This document shows, in pieces, positions 35,877-44,058 of a DNA stretch of 64,000 nt. The translations under genes were made by a program, and so were the position numbers. The stretch's first letter is position 1; each line of letters opens with the position of its first letter. The stretch lies in the NCBI RefSeq assembly GCF_020164955.1, contig NZ_JAIUHG010000015.1:1-64000 (forward strand), in the 5' to 3' direction. The notes beneath the pieces are model-generated. The model was given only the letters and a program-made list of their open reading frames with translations, had not been told where the DNA came from and searched no databases. This DNA is from Mesorhizobium sp. CA8 (GTDB lineage Bacteria > Pseudomonadota > Alphaproteobacteria > Rhizobiales > Rhizobiaceae).

Positions 35877-36281
35877 ATGAAGATCGAGGGCGGATGCCAT
35901 TGCGGGGCAATCACCTATGAGGCGGAGGTCGATCCTGAGAAGACCTCGATCTGCCACTGCACGGACTGCCAGCAGCTGACCGGCACGGCCTTTCGCGTCA
36001 CCGTTCCGGCGCCGGAAAGCGACTACAGGATCACCAAGGGCACGCCGAAAGTGTATATCAAGACCGGATCCAGCGGCGCCAAGCGCGCGCAGGCGTTTTG
36101 CGGCGAATGCGGATCGCATCTTTTTGCGACGTCGGTAGGCGATGGACCGAAAGTCTATGGCATCAGGGTGGGCACGGCGCGCCAGCGCGACCAACTGGTG
36201 CCGAGAAGACAGGTCTGGCACCGCTCGGCGTTGCACTGGCTGCCGGAAATCGAAGGCATCACGACCATCGAGGAGCAGTAG
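35877..36281 (+). CDS. GFA family (glutathione-dependent formaldehyde-activating-like) protein
   Basis: 134-residue zinc protein with the two metal sites of the Mss4-like GFA fold: GGCHCGAITY (Cys7, Cys9), ICHCTDCQQLTG (~25-36) and AFCGECGSHLF (~72-82). True Gfa activity is doubtful for most family members. AGGAGG lies 7 nt upstream of the ATG. It follows the CDF gene by 35 bp and may share its transcript. Confidence 0.92.
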   Translation: MKIEGGCHCGAITYEAEVDPEKTSICHCTDCQQLTGTAFRVTVPAPESDYRITKGTPKVYIKTGSSGAKRAQAFCGECGSHLFATSVGDGPKVYGIRVGTARQRDQLVPRRQVWHRSALHWLPEIEGITTIEEQ

Positions 36282-36416
36282 CGGCTATACAGGCTGGGCG
36301 GAGCGTTCCAGACCTCGGGAATTGGCAGGAGCCCGCCGTCGCCTTCGCCCGCCTTGCGCGGTTCAACGTCGTGCAGGCGCTCGATCGACTCCCTCAAGAA
36401 GCGAAGGACCGTCCCT

Positions 36417-36740
36417 TCACCCCAAGAGCGTCTTCGTCCTTTTGCTGCCGCCCAGCTTGCGCCAATTGTTGAAGCGGTGGGTGGCGGCGGCGAAGGAGAT
36501 CTTCATCTGCTGGGCGACGGTGTAGCGCGACTTCCCCTCGTCGAACATGCGATAGCAGCACTCGACGCCTTCCTCGGTGAGCTTGCCGTCGGGTGTCTTG
36601 TTGTGCGGATTGGCGGGATCGAATTTCTCGATCTGCTGCTCGACCAGATCCTTGAGGCGCTGCAGGTCGGCCTCGATGCTGGCGATGAGGTCGAGAACGG
36701 GCTTCGCATCGAATGCGTGCGGAGGCTTCTTGTCCGTCAT
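36417..36740 (-). CDS. conserved hypothetical protein with HTH-like C-terminus
   Basis: 107-residue protein. The N-terminal half is a charged helix (LDLIASIEADLQRLKDLVE), and the C-terminal half reads TEEGVECCYRMFDEGKSRYT then VAQQMKISFAAATHRFNNWRK, which looks like a helix-turn-helix (resolvase- or Sigma70-r4-like). GGAG lies 9 nt before ATG at 36740. It could bind DNA, but no named family is recognised and neighbours give no clue; mbfA is divergent from it. Confidence 0.7.
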   Translation of the reverse strand: MTDKKPPHAFDAKPVLDLIASIEADLQRLKDLVEQQIEKFDPANPHNKTPDGKLTEEGVECCYRMFDEGKSRYTVAQQMKISFAAATHRFNNWRKLGGSKRTKTLLG

Positions 36741-36883
36741 TCGGTTGGTCTCCTTCAATTTCGGCTGTTGCCGTCCATATAGGCAAACATTCGGCAATAA
36801 TGAAGAGCGGCCCGAACGCGCTGGGATCAAGCATTTGCGAGCGCGTCGACGGCGCCGGCGATTGACGGCAGGCGGTCAAGATC

Positions 36884-36908
36884 CTAGTTTAGAACGATTC
36901 TAAACTAG
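36884..36908. promoter_or_regulatory. Irr box (iron control element) of mbfA
   Basis: Perfect palindrome CTAGTTTAGAAC...TTCTAAACTAG around the centre at 36896. The core TTTAGAA-N-TTCTAAA matches the ICE site bound by the iron-response regulator Irr in rhizobia. It ends 12 bp before the mbfA start codon, so bound Irr should block transcription at low iron. Confidence 0.9.
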
Positions 36909-36920
36909 AGTGATCCCATC

Positions 36921-37904
36921 ATGCTTTCCCGTGTTTTCGGCTTCGGCCGCCGTTCCTTCGATTCGCTGTCGGAGCAGGAGATCCTGGCGCTGGCGATCTC
37001 TTCCGAGGAAGATGACGGGCGCATCTACCGCGCCTATGCCGATGGGCTGGCAGAAGATTTTCCGCAATCGGCAAAAGTGTTCGAGGCGATGGCCGAGGAG
37101 GAGGATGGCCATCGCGATTCCCTCATCGAGCTTTACCGCAAGCGCTTCGGCGAGCGCATCCCGCTGATCCGGCGCGAGCATGTGAAGGGCTATTTCGAGC
37201 GCAAGCCGGACTGGCTAGTGAAGCCGCTCGGCATCGAGCATGTGCGGCGGCAGGCCGAGGAAATGGAGCGGCAGGCCTATCGCTTCTATGTCGAGGCGGC
37301 CAAGCGCACCACCGACGCCTCGACGCGAAAGCTGCTCGACGACCTCGCCGTGGCCGAGCAGGGCCATGAGAGCTCGGCGCATGAACTGGAGCAGGAGCAT
37401 GTGCCGGGCACGGTCAAGATGGAGGAGGCGACGGCCGAGCAACGCCAATTCATCCTCACCTATGTGCAGCCGGGGCTGGCCGGGCTGATGGACGGGTCGG
37501 TGTCGACGCTGGCGCCGATCTTCGCCGCTGCCTTCGCGACGCATGCGACATTCCAGACTTTCCTCGTCGGCCTTGCCGCCTCGATCGGCGCCGGCATTTC
37601 TATGGGCTTCACCGAAGTCGCCTCCGACGACGGCAAGCTGTCGGGGCGCGGTTCGCCGATCAAGCGCGGCCTCACCGTCGGCATCATGACGACGCTGGGC
37701 GGGCTCGGCCATGCGCTGCCCTATCTCATTCCCCATTTCTGGACAGCGACGATCGTTGCGGCGGTCGTGGTGTTCTTCGAGCTCTGGGCGATCGCCTTCA
37801 TCCAGAACCGCTACATGCAGACGCCCTTCTGGCGCGCCGCCTTCCAGGTGGTGCTGGGCGGCGCGCTGGTGTTCGGCGCGGGCGTGCTGATCGGGAATGC
37901 TTAG
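36921..37904 (+). CDS. mbfA: membrane-bound ferritin-like iron exporter MbfA
   Basis: 327-residue fusion: an N-terminal ferritin/rubrerythrin-like di-iron domain (~15-150, with ISSEEDDGRIY, MAEEEDGHRDSL, EMERQAYRFY and AVAEQGHESSAHELE) and a C-terminal VIT1/CCC1-like membrane domain (~180-327) with about five helices. This is the MbfA arrangement of Bradyrhizobium and Agrobacterium, where it exports iron and protects against peroxide under iron excess. The Irr box directly upstream agrees with that role. Confidence 0.95.
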   Translation: MLSRVFGFGRRSFDSLSEQEILALAISSEEDDGRIYRAYADGLAEDFPQSAKVFEAMAEEEDGHRDSLIELYRKRFGERIPLIRREHVKGYFERKPDWLVKPLGIEHVRRQAEEMERQAYRFYVEAAKRTTDASTRKLLDDLAVAEQGHESSAHELEQEHVPGTVKMEEATAEQRQFILTYVQPGLAGLMDGSVSTLAPIFAAAFATHATFQTFLVGLAASIGAGISMGFTEVASDDGKLSGRGSPIKRGLTVGIMTTLGGLGHALPYLIPHFWTATIVAAVVVFFELWAIAFIQNRYMQTPFWRAAFQVVLGGALVFGAGVLIGNA

Positions 37905-37911
37905 CTCTTTA

Positions 37912-37934
37912 CCTTCTCCCTTTGCGGGAGAAGG
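37912..37934. terminator. hairpin after mbfA
   Basis: Perfect 9-bp stem CCTTCTCCC/GGGAGAAGG with a TTTGC loop, 8 bp after the mbfA stop and between convergent genes. No T-run on the plus strand. The same CTTCTCCC stem occurs inside the larger repeats at 52720 and 61662, so it may be a repeat fragment serving as terminator. Confidence 0.55.
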
Positions 37935-37946
37935 GAGCGCCGCGCT

Positions 37947-38291
37947 TCATCCATTCACGACGCGACTATCCTCCGGTGCCTCTGCCCTTTCCTCCATACC
38001 GTAGTCGCGCACGACATGGGCGATGCGCAGACGGTAGCCGGCAAAGATGCCGCCGCGGCCGGCCTGCTGGGCCTGCCGGTGCTCCGTAGTGTTGCGCCAG
38101 GCCTTCACCGCTTCCTCATCGCGCCAGAAGGACAATGACAGCACCCGCTTGGGATCGGTCAGGCTCTGGAAGCGCTCGACCGAGACGAAGCCGTCGATGC
38201 TCTCGAGCAGCGGCTTAAGCTCGGCGGCGATGCCGAGATAGGCATCGCGCTTGCCTTCGGCCGGCTCGACCTCGAAGATGACAGCAATCAT
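37947..38291 (-). CDS. antibiotic biosynthesis monooxygenase (ABM) domain protein
   Basis: 114-residue ferredoxin-like fold protein. Seen: MIAVIFEVEPAEGKRDAYL, FVSVERFQSL and VLSLSFWRDEEAVKAWRN, the standard ABM pattern. Its ATG overlaps the stop of the NIPSNAP gene by 4 bp, so they are translated together. Small dimeric enzymes of this kind act as oxygenases or detoxify reactive carbonyls; the substrate is unknown. Confidence 0.88.
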   Translation of the reverse strand: MIAVIFEVEPAEGKRDAYLGIAAELKPLLESIDGFVSVERFQSLTDPKRVLSLSFWRDEEAVKAWRNTTEHRQAQQAGRGGIFAGYRLRIAHVVRDYGMEERAEAPEDSRVVNG

Positions 38292-38656
38292 GCTTCTATT
38301 TCCTCCTTGGCGGTCACGTCGGTGCGAAAGAACTGTCTTGGGCCATGTGGGCCGGAGACCAGCTTCAGAAAGACGCGATCTTCCTTCAAGATGAATTTCT
38401 CGCGCCGCGCGAATTCGTAATTTGCCTTGCCCGCCGGGTCGGCGGCAAGCCGCGCGCGATAGGCTTCATAGGCTGCGAGGCTCTCGATGCTGTAGGCGGC
38501 ATAGGCCGTGGTGGCCGAGCCCTCATGCGGCGCGTAATAGCCGATCAGGTCGGCGCCGCAGCGCGGAATGGCCTGGCCCCAGGCCCGCGCATATTGCTCG
38601 AAGGCGGCCTTGCCGAACGGGTCGATCTCGTAGCGGATGAAACAGGTGATGGTCAT
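38288..38656 (-). CDS. NIPSNAP family protein
   Basis: 122-residue dimeric alpha-beta barrel protein of the NIPSNAP family: MTITCFIRYEIDPFGKAAFEQYA, GYYAPHEGSATTAYA and the C-terminal RREKFILKEDRVFLKLV. GAGGAG precedes ATG at 38656; the longer frame to 38701 lacks such a site and covers an operator-like palindrome. First gene of a pair with the ABM gene; divergent from an ArsR regulator which probably controls it. Confidence 0.88.
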   Translation of the reverse strand: MTITCFIRYEIDPFGKAAFEQYARAWGQAIPRCGADLIGYYAPHEGSATTAYAAYSIESLAAYEAYRARLAADPAGKANYEFARREKFILKEDRVFLKLVSGPHGPRQFFRTDVTAKEEIEA

Positions 38657-38690
38657 GTCGTCTCCTCGTCCGTTGGTTTTCGACGACGAC

Positions 38691-38710
38691 GGTTCGACCA
38701 CGGTCGAAAC
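38691..38710. promoter_or_regulatory. palindrome in NIPSNAP/ArsR divergent region, site 1
   Basis: GGTTCGACC-AC-GGTCGAAAC, a 9-bp inverted repeat with one mismatch, 35 bp upstream of the NIPSNAP start. Plausible operator for the adjoining ArsR-type regulator. It resembles site 2 (38807-38822), which shares TTCGA/TCGAA half-sites. Confidence 0.55.
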
Positions 38711-38806
38711 ATCGTTTCCGTGATTGTGCTAGGCATTCTCCTGTCAGGAGTGTTTGCCCGGGCTGCTTGAGATGGCCCCAGGATAATGCCTCTCTGACGG
38801 GAATGC

Positions 38807-38822
38807 TTCGATGAGGATCGAA
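38807..38822. promoter_or_regulatory. palindrome at ArsR-type gene start, site 2
   Basis: TTCGAT-GAGG-ATCGAA, a perfect 6-bp inverted repeat ending 2 bp before the ATG of the regulator and including its ribosome-binding GAGGAT. Suits autoregulation. Confidence 0.5.
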
Positions 38823-38824
38823 CC

Positions 38825-39499
38825 ATGCGTGAAGGACCGGACATTGCCCGCATCGCCAGCCTGGTCGGCGACCCGGCGCGCGCCAACATGCTCAACGCTC
38901 TCATGGGCGGCACGGCGCTGACGGCGTCGGAACTGGCGCTGGAAGCCGGCGTGTCGCTGCCCACCGCTTCCTCGCATCTGTCGAAGCTGATGGAGGGCGG
39001 GCTGCTCACCTTGGCCAGCCAGGGCCGCCACCGCTATTACGGCCTCGCCAGCGCGCAAGTGGCCGGCATGATCGAGGCGATCATCGGCGTTGCCGAGGCG
39101 GTCGGCCCGAAACGGGTGCGGCCCGGTCCGCGCGACGCGGCGATGCGCGTGGCGCGCGTCTGCTACGATCACCTCGCCGGCGAGCAGGCGGTGGCCATGC
39201 TCGACCGGCTGTTCGATAGGAAGCTTTTGCTGCGCGAGGACAACCAGATCAGGCTCTCGTCAGCCGGCGTCTCGCATTTTTCCGCGCTCGGCATCGAGAC
39301 CCACGTCAAGGCGCGGCGGCCGGTGTGCCGCGCCTGCCTCGACTGGAGCGTGCGGCGCTCGCATCTGGCCGGCACGCTGGGCGCCGCCATCCTCGACAAG
39401 ATCATCGCCGAGAGATGGGCGCGGCGCGAGAAGGACAGCCGCGCCGTGGTGTTCTCGCCGACGGGCAGGCAGGCGTTCGAGAGGGTGTTTCTCTCCTAG
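38825..39499 (+). CDS. ArsR-family transcriptional regulator
   Basis: 224-residue regulator. A winged helix-turn-helix at ~10-80 (DPARANMLNALMGG, LTASELALEAGVSLPTASSHLSKLMEGGLL) is followed by a ~140-residue C-terminal region with CRACLDWSVRRSHLAGTLGAAIL. The extended C-terminus is seen in a subgroup of ArsR proteins next to small monooxygenase-type genes. It probably represses the divergent NIPSNAP-ABM pair. The ligand is unknown; two Cys in VCRACLDW could sense metal or electrophile. Confidence 0.88.
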   Translation: MREGPDIARIASLVGDPARANMLNALMGGTALTASELALEAGVSLPTASSHLSKLMEGGLLTLASQGRHRYYGLASAQVAGMIEAIIGVAEAVGPKRVRPGPRDAAMRVARVCYDHLAGEQAVAMLDRLFDRKLLLREDNQIRLSSAGVSHFSALGIETHVKARRPVCRACLDWSVRRSHLAGTLGAAILDKIIAERWARREKDSRAVVFSPTGRQAFERVFLS

Positions 39500-39537
39500 G
39501 CGGACAATCTCACGATGCTGTCCCTCGGCGCTGAAAA

Positions 39538-42030
39538 TCACCCCCGCTTCAGCACCTTCCCCAGCTTGAAGAACTCGTTCCACGGATCGGCCTTCTTCAG
39601 CTGGGCCAGCGTGGATGCATCGCCAAGCGGGAAGGCATTCGGCGCAAGCCCTTTCTCGATCTCCGGCCAGGTCACCGGCATGGATATCGTGGCGCCCTTC
39701 TTGGCGCGCGAGGAATAGGGCGCGACCGTGGTCGCGCCGCGGCCGTTGCGCAGATAGTCGACAAAGATCTTTCCGGTTCGGGCCTTCTTCGACAATGTCG
39801 AGGTGTAGCGGTCGGGCGCAGCCTGCTCCAGGGCGCGGGCGAAATCATGCGCGAAGTCCTTGACCTCGTCCCACTCCGCCGAGGGTTTCAGCGGCACCAG
39901 CACATGATAGCCCTTGCCGCCGGAAGTCTTGACCAGGTTGGGCAGCGACAGCTCGTCGAGCTGCTTGCGAATGTCGAGCGCCGCCTCGCGCACGCGGCTG
40001 GCGTCGATGCCTTCGTCCGGATCGAGATCGAAGATGATCTGGTCCGGCTTTTCCAGCTGGTCGATGGTCGAGCCCCAGATATGGACCTCGACCACGCCGT
40101 ACTGGACGAGCGCCGCCAGCCCGTCGAAGTCCTTGATGTAGAGGATCTCCTCGCCATCGGTGGGATCTTTCATGCGGGCGATCTTGTCGCTCATGCCGGG
40201 CGAGGCGTGTTTCTGGAAGAAGCGCTGGCCGTGGATGCCATCCGGTGCGCGCACCAAGCTCAGCGGCCGGTTGACGACGAATTCAGCCATGCGCGGCCAG
40301 ACCAGCGCGTAGTGATCGAGCAGGTCCTGTTTCGAAACCTTCTCGTCGGGCCACAGCAGCTTGTCGGGATGCGAGAGTTTTATCGAGGTTTTCGCCGCTC
40401 CGGCTGAGGTCTTGACGGGTTTTCCGCCCGGCTTTGCTTCGCTCCCGGCCTGCTTCGGCTTTTCCTGCACGACTTCCTCCGCCGGCTTGTCCTCGCGAAG
40501 CCCCTGGAAGGAGGCGTGGCGGATTATACGGTCGGATGTCCAGCTGCGAAACTCTACCTCGCCGACAAGTTCCGGCTTGACGAAGGTGAGGCCCTTGCCC
40601 TTGGGCACCGCGGTCGAGAAAGGCGAGGTCTTCGTCTCGAGGCTGTCGAGCTTCTTTTTCAGATCCGTCATCACCTTGCCGGAAAAACCGGTGCCGACAC
40701 GGCCGGCATAATGCAGCTTGCCGCCTTCATTGAAGCCGACCAGCAGCGAGCGCAGGCCGCGGCCCGTCTTGTCCGAAGGCAGATAGCCGCCGATGACGAA
40801 TTCCTGCCGGAGCGTGCATTTCGACTTGATCCAGCTGAGGCCGCGCCCGCTGCGATAGGGCGCGTCGGCGCGCTTCGACACCACACCTTCCAGGCCCATG
40901 CGGCAGACATGCTGCAGCATGATCTTGCCGGGCTCGTGGAAATGATCGCTGAAGCGCAGCGCCGAATCCTCGGACTGTTCGCCGAGCAGCTCGGCCAGCG
41001 CCTGCTTGCGCTCGACCAGCGGCTCGCGGCGCAGATCCTCGCCGTCGAGCCGCATCAGGTCGAAGACATAATAGATGAAGCGGTCGGCGCGGCGCGCCGA
41101 CAGATCCGCCTGCAGCAACGGGAAGGACGACACGCCGCTGTCGGCGAGCACCACGATCTCGCCGTCGATGATGGCGTCGCGGCATTTCAATTTGGCCAGC
41201 GCGGTGGTGACCGGGCCCTCGAATTTCCCGGTCCAGTCGAGGCCGGCGCGGGTGAGCAGCCTGACCTCGCTGCCTTCGATCTGCGCCTGCATGCGGTAGC
41301 CGTCGAACTTCACTTCATGCAGCCAGTCGTCGCCGCCGGGCGCTTCCTTCTCCAGCGTCGCCAGCTGCGGCTCGACGAATTCGAGGCGCCTCACCTGCCC
41401 GGCCTTGGCTTTGGCAGGCTTGTTGGATTGCCAGACTCTCGGTGTCTGCCCCTTGGCGGCCTTGCCCTCGCCGACTTCCTCGATGGTCAGGCCGGATTTA
41501 ACCGAACGAGGCTCCTCCACCAGAATGTCCTCGCCGGGCCGGGCGGCGGCGTCATCGGATTTGATCAGCAGCCAGTTGTCGCGCTTCTCGCCGGGGCGGG
41601 GCTTCAGCCTGACCAGATGCCAGCGGCCGTTGAGCTTGTGTCCTTGGAGCTCGAAGTCGATATGGCCCTTCTTCATGCCCTTGGCCGGATCGCCATCCGA
41701 CGTCCATGTGCCTTCATCCCATACCAGGACCGAGCCGCCGCCATATTGGCCCTTCGGAATGGTGCCTTCGAAGGAAGCATAATCGATCGGATGGTCCTCG
41801 ACATGCACGGCCAGCCGCTTCTCATGCGGGTCGAGGCTCGGGCCGCGTGTCACCGCCCAGCTCCACAAGACGCCGTCATGCTCGAGGCGGAAATCGTAAT
41901 GAAGCCGCGTCGCGGCATGTTTCTGGACGACGAAGATGCCGCCGGCCTGCTTGCCGCGCGTCACCTTGCCGGTCGGCTCGGCGGTTTTCTTGAAATCGCG
42001 TTTGGCGTGATATTGTTCAAGGCTGGCCAT
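39538..42030 (-). CDS. ligD: DNA ligase D (end-joining ligase-polymerase-phosphoesterase)
   Basis: 830-residue multi-domain enzyme of bacterial non-homologous end joining. Order: 3'-phosphoesterase (~25-150, with HYDFRLE at 44-50), ATP-dependent ligase (~210-530, nucleotidyl Lys241 in KFDGYR), and primase-like polymerase (~550-820, with IFDLDPDEG as catalytic Asp pair and KTSGGKGYHVL). This PE-Lig-Pol order is usual for rhizobia. It starts 11 bp after the ku stop with AGGAG 8 nt upstream, so ku-ligD is an operon driven by the EcfG-like promoter before ku. Confidence 0.97.
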   Translation of the reverse strand: MASLEQYHAKRDFKKTAEPTGKVTRGKQAGGIFVVQKHAATRLHYDFRLEHDGVLWSWAVTRGPSLDPHEKRLAVHVEDHPIDYASFEGTIPKGQYGGGSVLVWDEGTWTSDGDPAKGMKKGHIDFELQGHKLNGRWHLVRLKPRPGEKRDNWLLIKSDDAAARPGEDILVEEPRSVKSGLTIEEVGEGKAAKGQTPRVWQSNKPAKAKAGQVRRLEFVEPQLATLEKEAPGGDDWLHEVKFDGYRMQAQIEGSEVRLLTRAGLDWTGKFEGPVTTALAKLKCRDAIIDGEIVVLADSGVSSFPLLQADLSARRADRFIYYVFDLMRLDGEDLRREPLVERKQALAELLGEQSEDSALRFSDHFHEPGKIMLQHVCRMGLEGVVSKRADAPYRSGRGLSWIKSKCTLRQEFVIGGYLPSDKTGRGLRSLLVGFNEGGKLHYAGRVGTGFSGKVMTDLKKKLDSLETKTSPFSTAVPKGKGLTFVKPELVGEVEFRSWTSDRIIRHASFQGLREDKPAEEVVQEKPKQAGSEAKPGGKPVKTSAGAAKTSIKLSHPDKLLWPDEKVSKQDLLDHYALVWPRMAEFVVNRPLSLVRAPDGIHGQRFFQKHASPGMSDKIARMKDPTDGEEILYIKDFDGLAALVQYGVVEVHIWGSTIDQLEKPDQIIFDLDPDEGIDASRVREAALDIRKQLDELSLPNLVKTSGGKGYHVLVPLKPSAEWDEVKDFAHDFARALEQAAPDRYTSTLSKKARTGKIFVDYLRNGRGATTVAPYSSRAKKGATISMPVTWPEIEKGLAPNAFPLGDASTLAQLKKADPWNEFFKLGKVLKRG

Positions 42031-42041
42031 CGGCGTGGCTC

Positions 42042-42902
42042 CTATGCGGACTTGCGCTTCGGCGCGGCCTTGGCCTTCGCCCGTTTGGCCGGCGACTTGG
42101 ACGATGCCTTGCTGGCTTTGCCGTCATCCGCATTGAGGCTCTGCTTCAGCGCGTCGAACAGATTGACGACATTGGACGGTTTCGGCGATGCCTTGGCCTT
42201 TGGCGCCTTTCTGCCCGCCTTCTTGGCGCGGACCAGCTCGAGCAGCGATTCCTCGTAGTGATCCCTGAATTTGGCGGGGTCGAACTTCGCCTTCTTCTTG
42301 TCGATGATATGCTCGGCCAGTTCGACCATCTCGCCGTCCAGCTTCACGGACTGAATATCGGCGAAGATGGCGGACGCGTCGCGCACCGTATCGCCGTAAC
42401 GCAGCGTCGTCAGCAGCATGCCTTTGCCAAACGGCTCGATCACCGCCGGGCGCTCGCGCTGATAAAGCACGATGCGGGCGAGGCCGGCCATTTTCTTCTC
42501 GGCCAGGGCATCGCGAATGACGGCGAAAGCCTCCTCCGACACCTTGTCGGCCGGCGAGACGTAATAGGGCGTGTCGAGGTAAACCTGGTCGATCGAAGCC
42601 TTGTCGACGAAGCCGTTGAGATCGAGCGTGTGCGAGGACTCGATCTGGACCGCTTCGATATCCTCGTCCTCGATGCGGATGAATTCGTCCTTGCCGACCT
42701 CGAAGCCCCTGACCTTCTCATCCTCTTCCAGCGGCTTGCCGCTTTTCTGGTCGACATAGACACGCCGGACCCTGTTGCCGGTCTTGCGGTTGAGGATGTG
42801 GAAGGACACCTTTTCGGCGTGGGTGACGACGTTGCTCAGTTCGATGGCGCAGGTGACCAGTGAAAGCTTGAGATAACCGCTCCAGGCGGGACGCGGCGCC
42901 AT
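42042..42902 (-). CDS. ku: DNA end-binding protein Ku
   Basis: 286-residue bacterial Ku homodimer subunit that binds double-strand ends and recruits LigD. Seen: MAPRPAWSGYLKLSLV at the start, YVDQKSGKPLEEDEKVRG, PYYVSPADKVSEEAFAVIRDAL, and a Lys-rich C-terminal tail (KASSKSPAKRAKAKAAPKRK, split near 265-285) that helps DNA binding. Length is typical. AAGGAG lies ~6 nt upstream, and an EcfG-type promoter 30-60 bp upstream. Confidence 0.97.
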   Translation of the reverse strand: MAPRPAWSGYLKLSLVTCAIELSNVVTHAEKVSFHILNRKTGNRVRRVYVDQKSGKPLEEDEKVRGFEVGKDEFIRIEDEDIEAVQIESSHTLDLNGFVDKASIDQVYLDTPYYVSPADKVSEEAFAVIRDALAEKKMAGLARIVLYQRERPAVIEPFGKGMLLTTLRYGDTVRDASAIFADIQSVKLDGEMVELAEHIIDKKKAKFDPAKFRDHYEESLLELVRAKKAGRKAPKAKASPKPSNVVNLFDALKQSLNADDGKASKASSKSPAKRAKAKAAPKRKSA

Positions 42903-42933
42903 GACGAACTCCTTGCAGCATCGGACAAACCGA

Positions 42934-42959
42934 AACGGCCGGGGCGCCGCTTCGGTTCC
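42934..42959 (-). promoter_or_regulatory. EcfG-type general stress promoter of ku-ligD
   Basis: On the minus strand GGAAC (42959-42955) and CGTT (42937-42934) are separated by 17 bp, matching the general stress sigma EcfG consensus of alphaproteobacteria. The ku ATG follows 31 bp later. Stress-phase expression of end-joining would be expected. Confidence 0.75.
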
Positions 42960-43005
42960 CGGACAGGAAGGCCGACGCCACGTGCGCCGGCCTTTGCGGG
43001 CACGG

Positions 43006-43512
43006 CTATTCGGCCGCCTGCAAGTTCACCTTGCTTTCGGCGATCTCGGTGAGCTTGCGGTCGGTCGCCTCTTCTTCCTTGAGGTTCTTGGCCAACACGT
43101 TGGCGCAGTCGCTGCGGCCAAGCTGCTTGGCCCAGGCAATCAGCGTGCCGTAGCGCGTTATCTCGTAATGCTCGACCGCCTGCGCGGAGGCGATCAGTGC
43201 TGCATCGAGGACTTCCTTGTCGTCGACATCGCCGCTGACCTCGTCGGCCTCTTCAAGGATGCCGTCGATGGCGGGGCAGTTGACGGTCTTGGCCTTGACA
43301 CCGTGCAGCTCGAACACCTGCTCGACCCGCTCGATGTGACCCTTGGTCTGCGTGAGATGCTTCTCGAAGCCGGCTTTCAATTGCGGATCGGTCGCCTTGT
43401 CGATCATCTTCGGCAGCGATTTCTCGATCTGCTTCTCGGCATAATAGATGTCGCGGAGCGTGTGGATGAAGAGATCGTCCAGCGTCTTGATATCTTTCGA
43501 AAAGAAGCCCAT
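43006..43512 (-). CDS. DUF892 (YciE-like) ferritin-like protein
   Basis: 168-residue four-helix ferritin-like protein. Seen: MGFFSKDIKTLDDLFIHTLRD, IYYAEKQIEKSLPKMIDKA and EHYEITRYGTLIAWAKQLG, the usual DUF892 layout with Glu and His residues for a di-metal site. Members are general-stress proteins of unknown chemistry. GAAAGG lies 8 nt before the ATG at 43512, and an EcfG promoter is 92 bp upstream. It lies upstream of ku on the same strand with its own promoter. Confidence 0.9.
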   Translation of the reverse strand: MGFFSKDIKTLDDLFIHTLRDIYYAEKQIEKSLPKMIDKATDPQLKAGFEKHLTQTKGHIERVEQVFELHGVKAKTVNCPAIDGILEEADEVSGDVDDKEVLDAALIASAQAVEHYEITRYGTLIAWAKQLGRSDCANVLAKNLKEEEATDRKLTEIAESKVNLQAAE

Positions 43513-43603
43513 GGCGGTTGCCTTTCCATGTTTCGCATTGTCGGGAAGTTGCGCGGCGGGAAAGCCGTCAACACGGGCCGGGTTCGCTCCGGCCTCGCGG
43601 GTC

Positions 43604-43628
43604 AACGTCGGCTTCCGTGGCAGGTTCC
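43604..43628 (-). promoter_or_regulatory. EcfG-type general stress promoter of DUF892 gene
   Basis: GGAAC (43628-43624) and CGTT (43607-43604) on the minus strand with a 16-bp spacer. The ATG lies 92 bp downstream. A second such site serves ku, so this block appears to be a small general-stress cluster. Confidence 0.75.
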
Positions 43629-43910
43629 GGCCCGCCGGGCGCGCGAAAGGAAATTTCCCGTCGCCGGACGAACGTGAAACAGAAGCGCGGCCAAGCGACA
43701 TCGGAACGAAACATATGTGATGCAAAAGTCACATGAGCCGGAAACGCGACGAAAGGCACCGAAAGACCGCGAATCAGCCGCAATCCGGCCACGATGCAAC
43801 GCGTTTCGGACCAGAAATTAACATCACGTTCACCGACTATTCACGCCTCGACGCTATGCTCTCGAACAGTTCGGACGGGACATCCGAAAGCGGGACAGGG
43901 ACAGGGTAAA
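43629..43910. other. intergenic region, no supported gene
   Basis: About 280 bp between the DUF892 promoter and a small plus-strand gene. I see a palindrome-like TATGTGATGCAAAAGTCACAT region near 43711-43733 and an A/T-rich stretch near 43815-43835, either of which could belong to a promoter for 43911. Open frames here are not convincing. Confidence 0.35.
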
Positions 43911-44057
43911 ATGAACTTCTGGAATCAGATCGCCGGCTACGCCGCCGCCATTCGCGAATTCGTCGCGCCGACCTATCGGCCGGAGCGCTACTACATGCGC
44001 GGCCCGGGTCCGGCCTGCGCGCGCCGCGGCAACTCGCTGGGCGTCAGCGCGAACTGA
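43911..44057 (+). CDS. small hypothetical protein (48 residues)
   Basis: Starts MNFWNQIAGYAAAIREFVAP and continues with an Arg/Gly/Pro-rich tail (YMRGPGPACARRGNS). AGGG lies ~6 nt before the ATG. No family is recognised. Support is the ribosome site and an A/T-rich upstream region; it remains possible that it is not translated. Confidence 0.45.
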   Translation: MNFWNQIAGYAAAIREFVAPTYRPERYYMRGPGPACARRGNSLGVSAN

Positions 44058-44058
44058 C

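Noticed and set aside
43711..43733. ATGTGATGCAAAAGTCACAT as a CRP-like site
   Set aside because: The dyad is imperfect and the neighbouring start is ~180 bp away; not enough to call an operator.
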